Shown here piece after piece: positions 61,955 through 64,000 of a stretch of 64,000 nt of DNA. The first letter of the stretch is position 1. Every line of letters starts with the position of its first letter. Source of the DNA: Pseudomonas sp. UMAB-08 (GTDB taxonomy: Bacteria > Pseudomonadota > Gammaproteobacteria > Pseudomonadales > Pseudomonadaceae); contig NZ_LT607415.1 in assembly GCF_900095225.1 (NCBI RefSeq), positions 62,001 to 126,000 of the forward strand, read 5' to 3'. A program made the translations under genes and the position numbers. The notes beneath the pieces were generated by a model that saw only the letters and a list, made by a program, of their open reading frames with translations, was not told the origin of the DNA and searched no databases.

Positions 61955-64000
61955 ATGATTTCAATGACGCAAGCCCCCGCAGACCTCCTGACACAAGATT
62001 ACGAAGACATTCTGTCTGTCGATGCTTTGCTGTACCGCCGGATCGTATCGTTTGGCAGCTTGCCGCCCGCGTATTTCGTCGCCTTGTGCGAAGAGAAAGT
62101 CGCGCGGTATGACAACCGGATTCAGGCATGGATCGGGGAGGAGGGCGAGCGCGTAAAGCCCTTGGCCGAGTACCGCCGTTTTCACGCTGCCTTGCATACC
62201 GCCTCGGTGTCGATGCAAGCAATCACGAGCACCCTGAGTGCCAGTGCAGCGCAGCTTATCAATGAAAAAGAGGCCGGGTTGATCGAGCATCGCGGGCAAG
62301 CGTTGCTCAGTGAAGCGCAGCTTCAGGCCTATGAGGGCTCGATCAGCGCTGTCGATCTGACGCACATCCAGCAAGCGCTCGGCGCGCTTGACCCTCTTGC
62401 CGAATCAGTGCGGGTGACTGACCTGGGCATTGCTGTCGATGAAACGGTTCATGCCTTGAGCGGCGTTCTGATTTTTACCACGCAGCAGGCGCTCGATACG
62501 CCTGATGCCGAAGAGTCCGCACTGTTATTCATGCCGGGGAAAGGCGGTGGACTACAGAAGTTCTCATCGTTGCAGGCGCTCAAAGATGAGGTGCAGTTCA
62601 CCTTGCAGTCGGGCCTGGACACGCCGTTCTGGCGGCATCTGTCTGCCCTGTCGCGAGGTGCGGCAATGGACGAGGCCAAGACCGGTTCTCTGGAATTGAT
62701 CACGCGTGTCATCACTGCGCCAGCCATGACCCACAGCGTGCACGTGCAGATTGAAAGCCTTGAAGCAGCGACTCGCGCGGCCACCGATGGCCAGCGTTTT
62801 TTTGATGACGCCAGCAACGAGGAGGCCACGCTGAGTCGTTTGTATCTGGAGTTGACGGACAACCTGCAGGTCCATCGTAACGATGCGCGGGACCAGGCCA
62901 TCGACCGAGTGGCCGAGCAGCAACGAACCGGTGAATTGGTCGAGCAGATGCCGCAATGGCTGCTGCACGCCCCGGTCGATATTCGCCGTGAATATGGCCA
63001 GCGGTTGAGCGCGTACCATGCAGCGGCGGCCTTGCTGGAAAGCCAGCTGGACGCAGTGTTGCCATCATTCGAGGCATTCACCCGCCAGACGCTCGCGGCT
63101 CGGATCAAGGACGATCTGGGCATCGATGTCGACGCCGATCAGGTCTTTATCGACCTGCCTGAAAGCGCGACTCGGGATTTCGATATCGATCCGCAGTACG
63201 GCGTGCTCCGCCATGGCAACAGCTGGAGTGCAAGCGCTGAGCGGGTTCGGTTCTCCGTGTCTGAGTTGGCTCGTTACAACATCGATCCCAAGGATGAAGA
63301 GCTGGCGGCGCGACTGACCTTTGCCAGGATCGATTTGCCCGCCGGTGACCTTGAAGCTGCTGTTGGCCTGACAGTCGATTACATCGCCCGAACCCTACCC
63401 CTGGTCGATATCGCTGATCGGTACCGGGCGTTGTTGGGCCGCGTGTTCCAGACGCGTCAGGAGATGTCGCAGCTGATCGCGCCCGACGTTCTGCTCAAAC
63501 CCTATGAACTGGAAATTTTGCTGGAAGGTTTTGCTGCCCTGCAAAACAAACGCTTGAGCGTTCATGGTTACCGCGTGCTTGAGTGGGCTGTGCAAGCGCG
63601 TTCCAATGCGGACCTGCGCGCAACCCAACTGCAAATGAGCTGGGTTGTTCTCAATCCGGGTCATGCGGTAAGCGGTGAAACCAAAAGCGCGACGCTTTCA
63701 GGTCTCTGCGTGATCCATCACGAGACGACAGGGACCACCCTGGTGTATTTGCCTCAAGCGCCTGACGGGTTTTCGCTGATAGAGGCCGGAAGTTTAAAAG
63801 AGGCCAAGGAGCGCTTGATCAATCGGCTCATTGGTAAACCTGCCCTTATTGAATACTTGGTGTCGCGCACAGTTCAAGAGGAGCGCCAGGCGGCTGATAC
63901 GCGCTATATCGAAGAAGCGTTGCTACGTAGGTTCGACGGTTTCATCACCTTCACTCCTGCCCTTTTTCTAAAAGTAGCGGCTCAGCAGGTGGATGCGCGT
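61955..64000 (+). CDS. Start of a very large toxin-like protein (dermonecrotic-toxin-like/DUF6543 type), cut by window edge
   Basis: An open frame of 682 codons with no stop before the window end; ATG at 61955 follows GGAG by six bases. The part seen is helix-rich and acidic, without a signal peptide or membrane segment. It contains wording I associate with Pseudomonas DUF6543/dermonecrotic-toxin-domain proteins: PPAYFVALCEEKVARYDNRI early, GVLIFTTQQ and LLFMPGKGGGLQKFSSLQAL near 170-210, and VVLNPGHAVSGETKSATLSG later. Family proteins usually exceed 1500 residues and carry effector domains further on, which are outside the window. The family call is from memory of such motifs, so moderate. 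Confidence 0.6.
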   Translation, partial: MISMTQAPADLLTQDYEDILSVDALLYRRIVSFGSLPPAYFVALCEEKVARYDNRIQAWIGEEGERVKPLAEYRRFHAALHTASVSMQAITSTLSASAAQLINEKEAGLIEHRGQALLSEAQLQAYEGSISAVDLTHIQQALGALDPLAESVRVTDLGIAVDETVHALSGVLIFTTQQALDTPDAEESALLFMPGKGGGLQKFSSLQALKDEVQFTLQSGLDTPFWRHLSALSRGAAMDEAKTGSLELITRVITAPAMTHSVHVQIESLEAATRAATDGQRFFDDASNEEATLSRLYLELTDNLQVHRNDARDQAIDRVAEQQRTGELVEQMPQWLLHAPVDIRREYGQRLSAYHAAAALLESQLDAVLPSFEAFTRQTLAARIKDDLGIDVDADQVFIDLPESATRDFDIDPQYGVLRHGNSWSASAERVRFSVSELARYNIDPKDEELAARLTFARIDLPAGDLEAAVGLTVDYIARTLPLVDIADRYRALLGRVFQTRQEMSQLIAPDVLLKPYELEILLEGFAALQNKRLSVHGYRVLEWAVQARSNADLRATQLQMSWVVLNPGHAVSGETKSATLSGLCVIHHETTGTTLVYLPQAPDGFSLIEAGSLKEAKERLINRLIGKPALIEYLVSRTVQEERQAADTRYIEEALLRRFDGFITFTPALFLKVAAQQVDAR

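Overview
The window reads as a chromosomal stretch of a Pseudomonas of the P. fluorescens lineage. Evidence: high GC; the Pseudomonas-type flagellar order fleQ-fleSR-fliEFGHIJ-fliK-fliLMNOPQR-flhB-flhA-flhF-fleN-fliA; chemotaxis genes cheYZAB-motCD-parC-parP-cheW followed by ccmABCDEFG-dsbE type cytochrome c maturation genes; and a Pseudomonas-type urate/allantoin gene block. No tRNA, rRNA, CRISPR array or complete insertion sequence was seen.

Layout. (1) 1-3356: end of a flagellin-glycosylation region: 3' part of a pseudaminic-acid synthase (pseI), a FabH-like ketoacyl-ACP synthase III, a Maf-type (DUF115) motility factor/glycosyltransferase and an overlapping 87-residue unknown. (2) 3357-8796: filament genes: two tandem unequal flagellin genes, each behind a clear FliA (sigma-28) promoter, then flaG, fliD, fliS, fliT. 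(3) 8968-13227: regulators fleQ, fleS, fleR. (4) 13417-31030: basal body, C-ring and export gate genes, with an HsbA-HsbR-HptB partner-switching/phosphorelay module between fliJ and fliK. (5) 31042-34046: flhF, fleN, fliA (number, placement and late sigma factor). (6) 34298-43321: chemotaxis core, second stator pair motCD, and array-positioning parC/parP. (7) 43339-45239, minus strand: a pair made of a free-standing FlhB C-terminal-like protein and a second FliK-like protein. (8) 45437-52455: complete ccm system I, then a small lipoprotein. (9) 53063-55693: an orphan secreted protein lying between two near-identical bidirectional terminators, then sbp and a potassium channel gene on the minus strand. 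(10) 55918-61804: TetR regulator and puuD, allA, alc, uraD, puuE (minus) with divergent uraH (plus): the route from urate to ureidoglycolate and onward. (11) 61955-64000: the start of a very large protein resembling Pseudomonas dermonecrotic-toxin-like proteins, cut by the window edge.

Regulation can be read directly. Sigma-54 boxes with correct GG-N10-GC spacing precede fleS, fliE, fliK, fliL and (weaker) flhA. FliA boxes with exact 15-base spacing precede both flagellin genes and, more weakly, fliS. A sigma-70-like box precedes fleQ. This matches the known FleQ -> FleSR/RpoN -> FliA cascade, and all of those regulators are encoded here.

The gene content is mostly well-known. The points most worth a second look are: a recurring FliM-type CheY-binding peptide in FliM, FliN, CheZ and as four copies in CheA; the pre-cut FlhB-like plus FliK-like pair; the acyl-synthase in the flagellin sugar locus; the orphan gene bounded by duplicated terminators; the paired palindromes in the puuE-uraH divergent region; and the toxin-like gene placed downstream of uraH.
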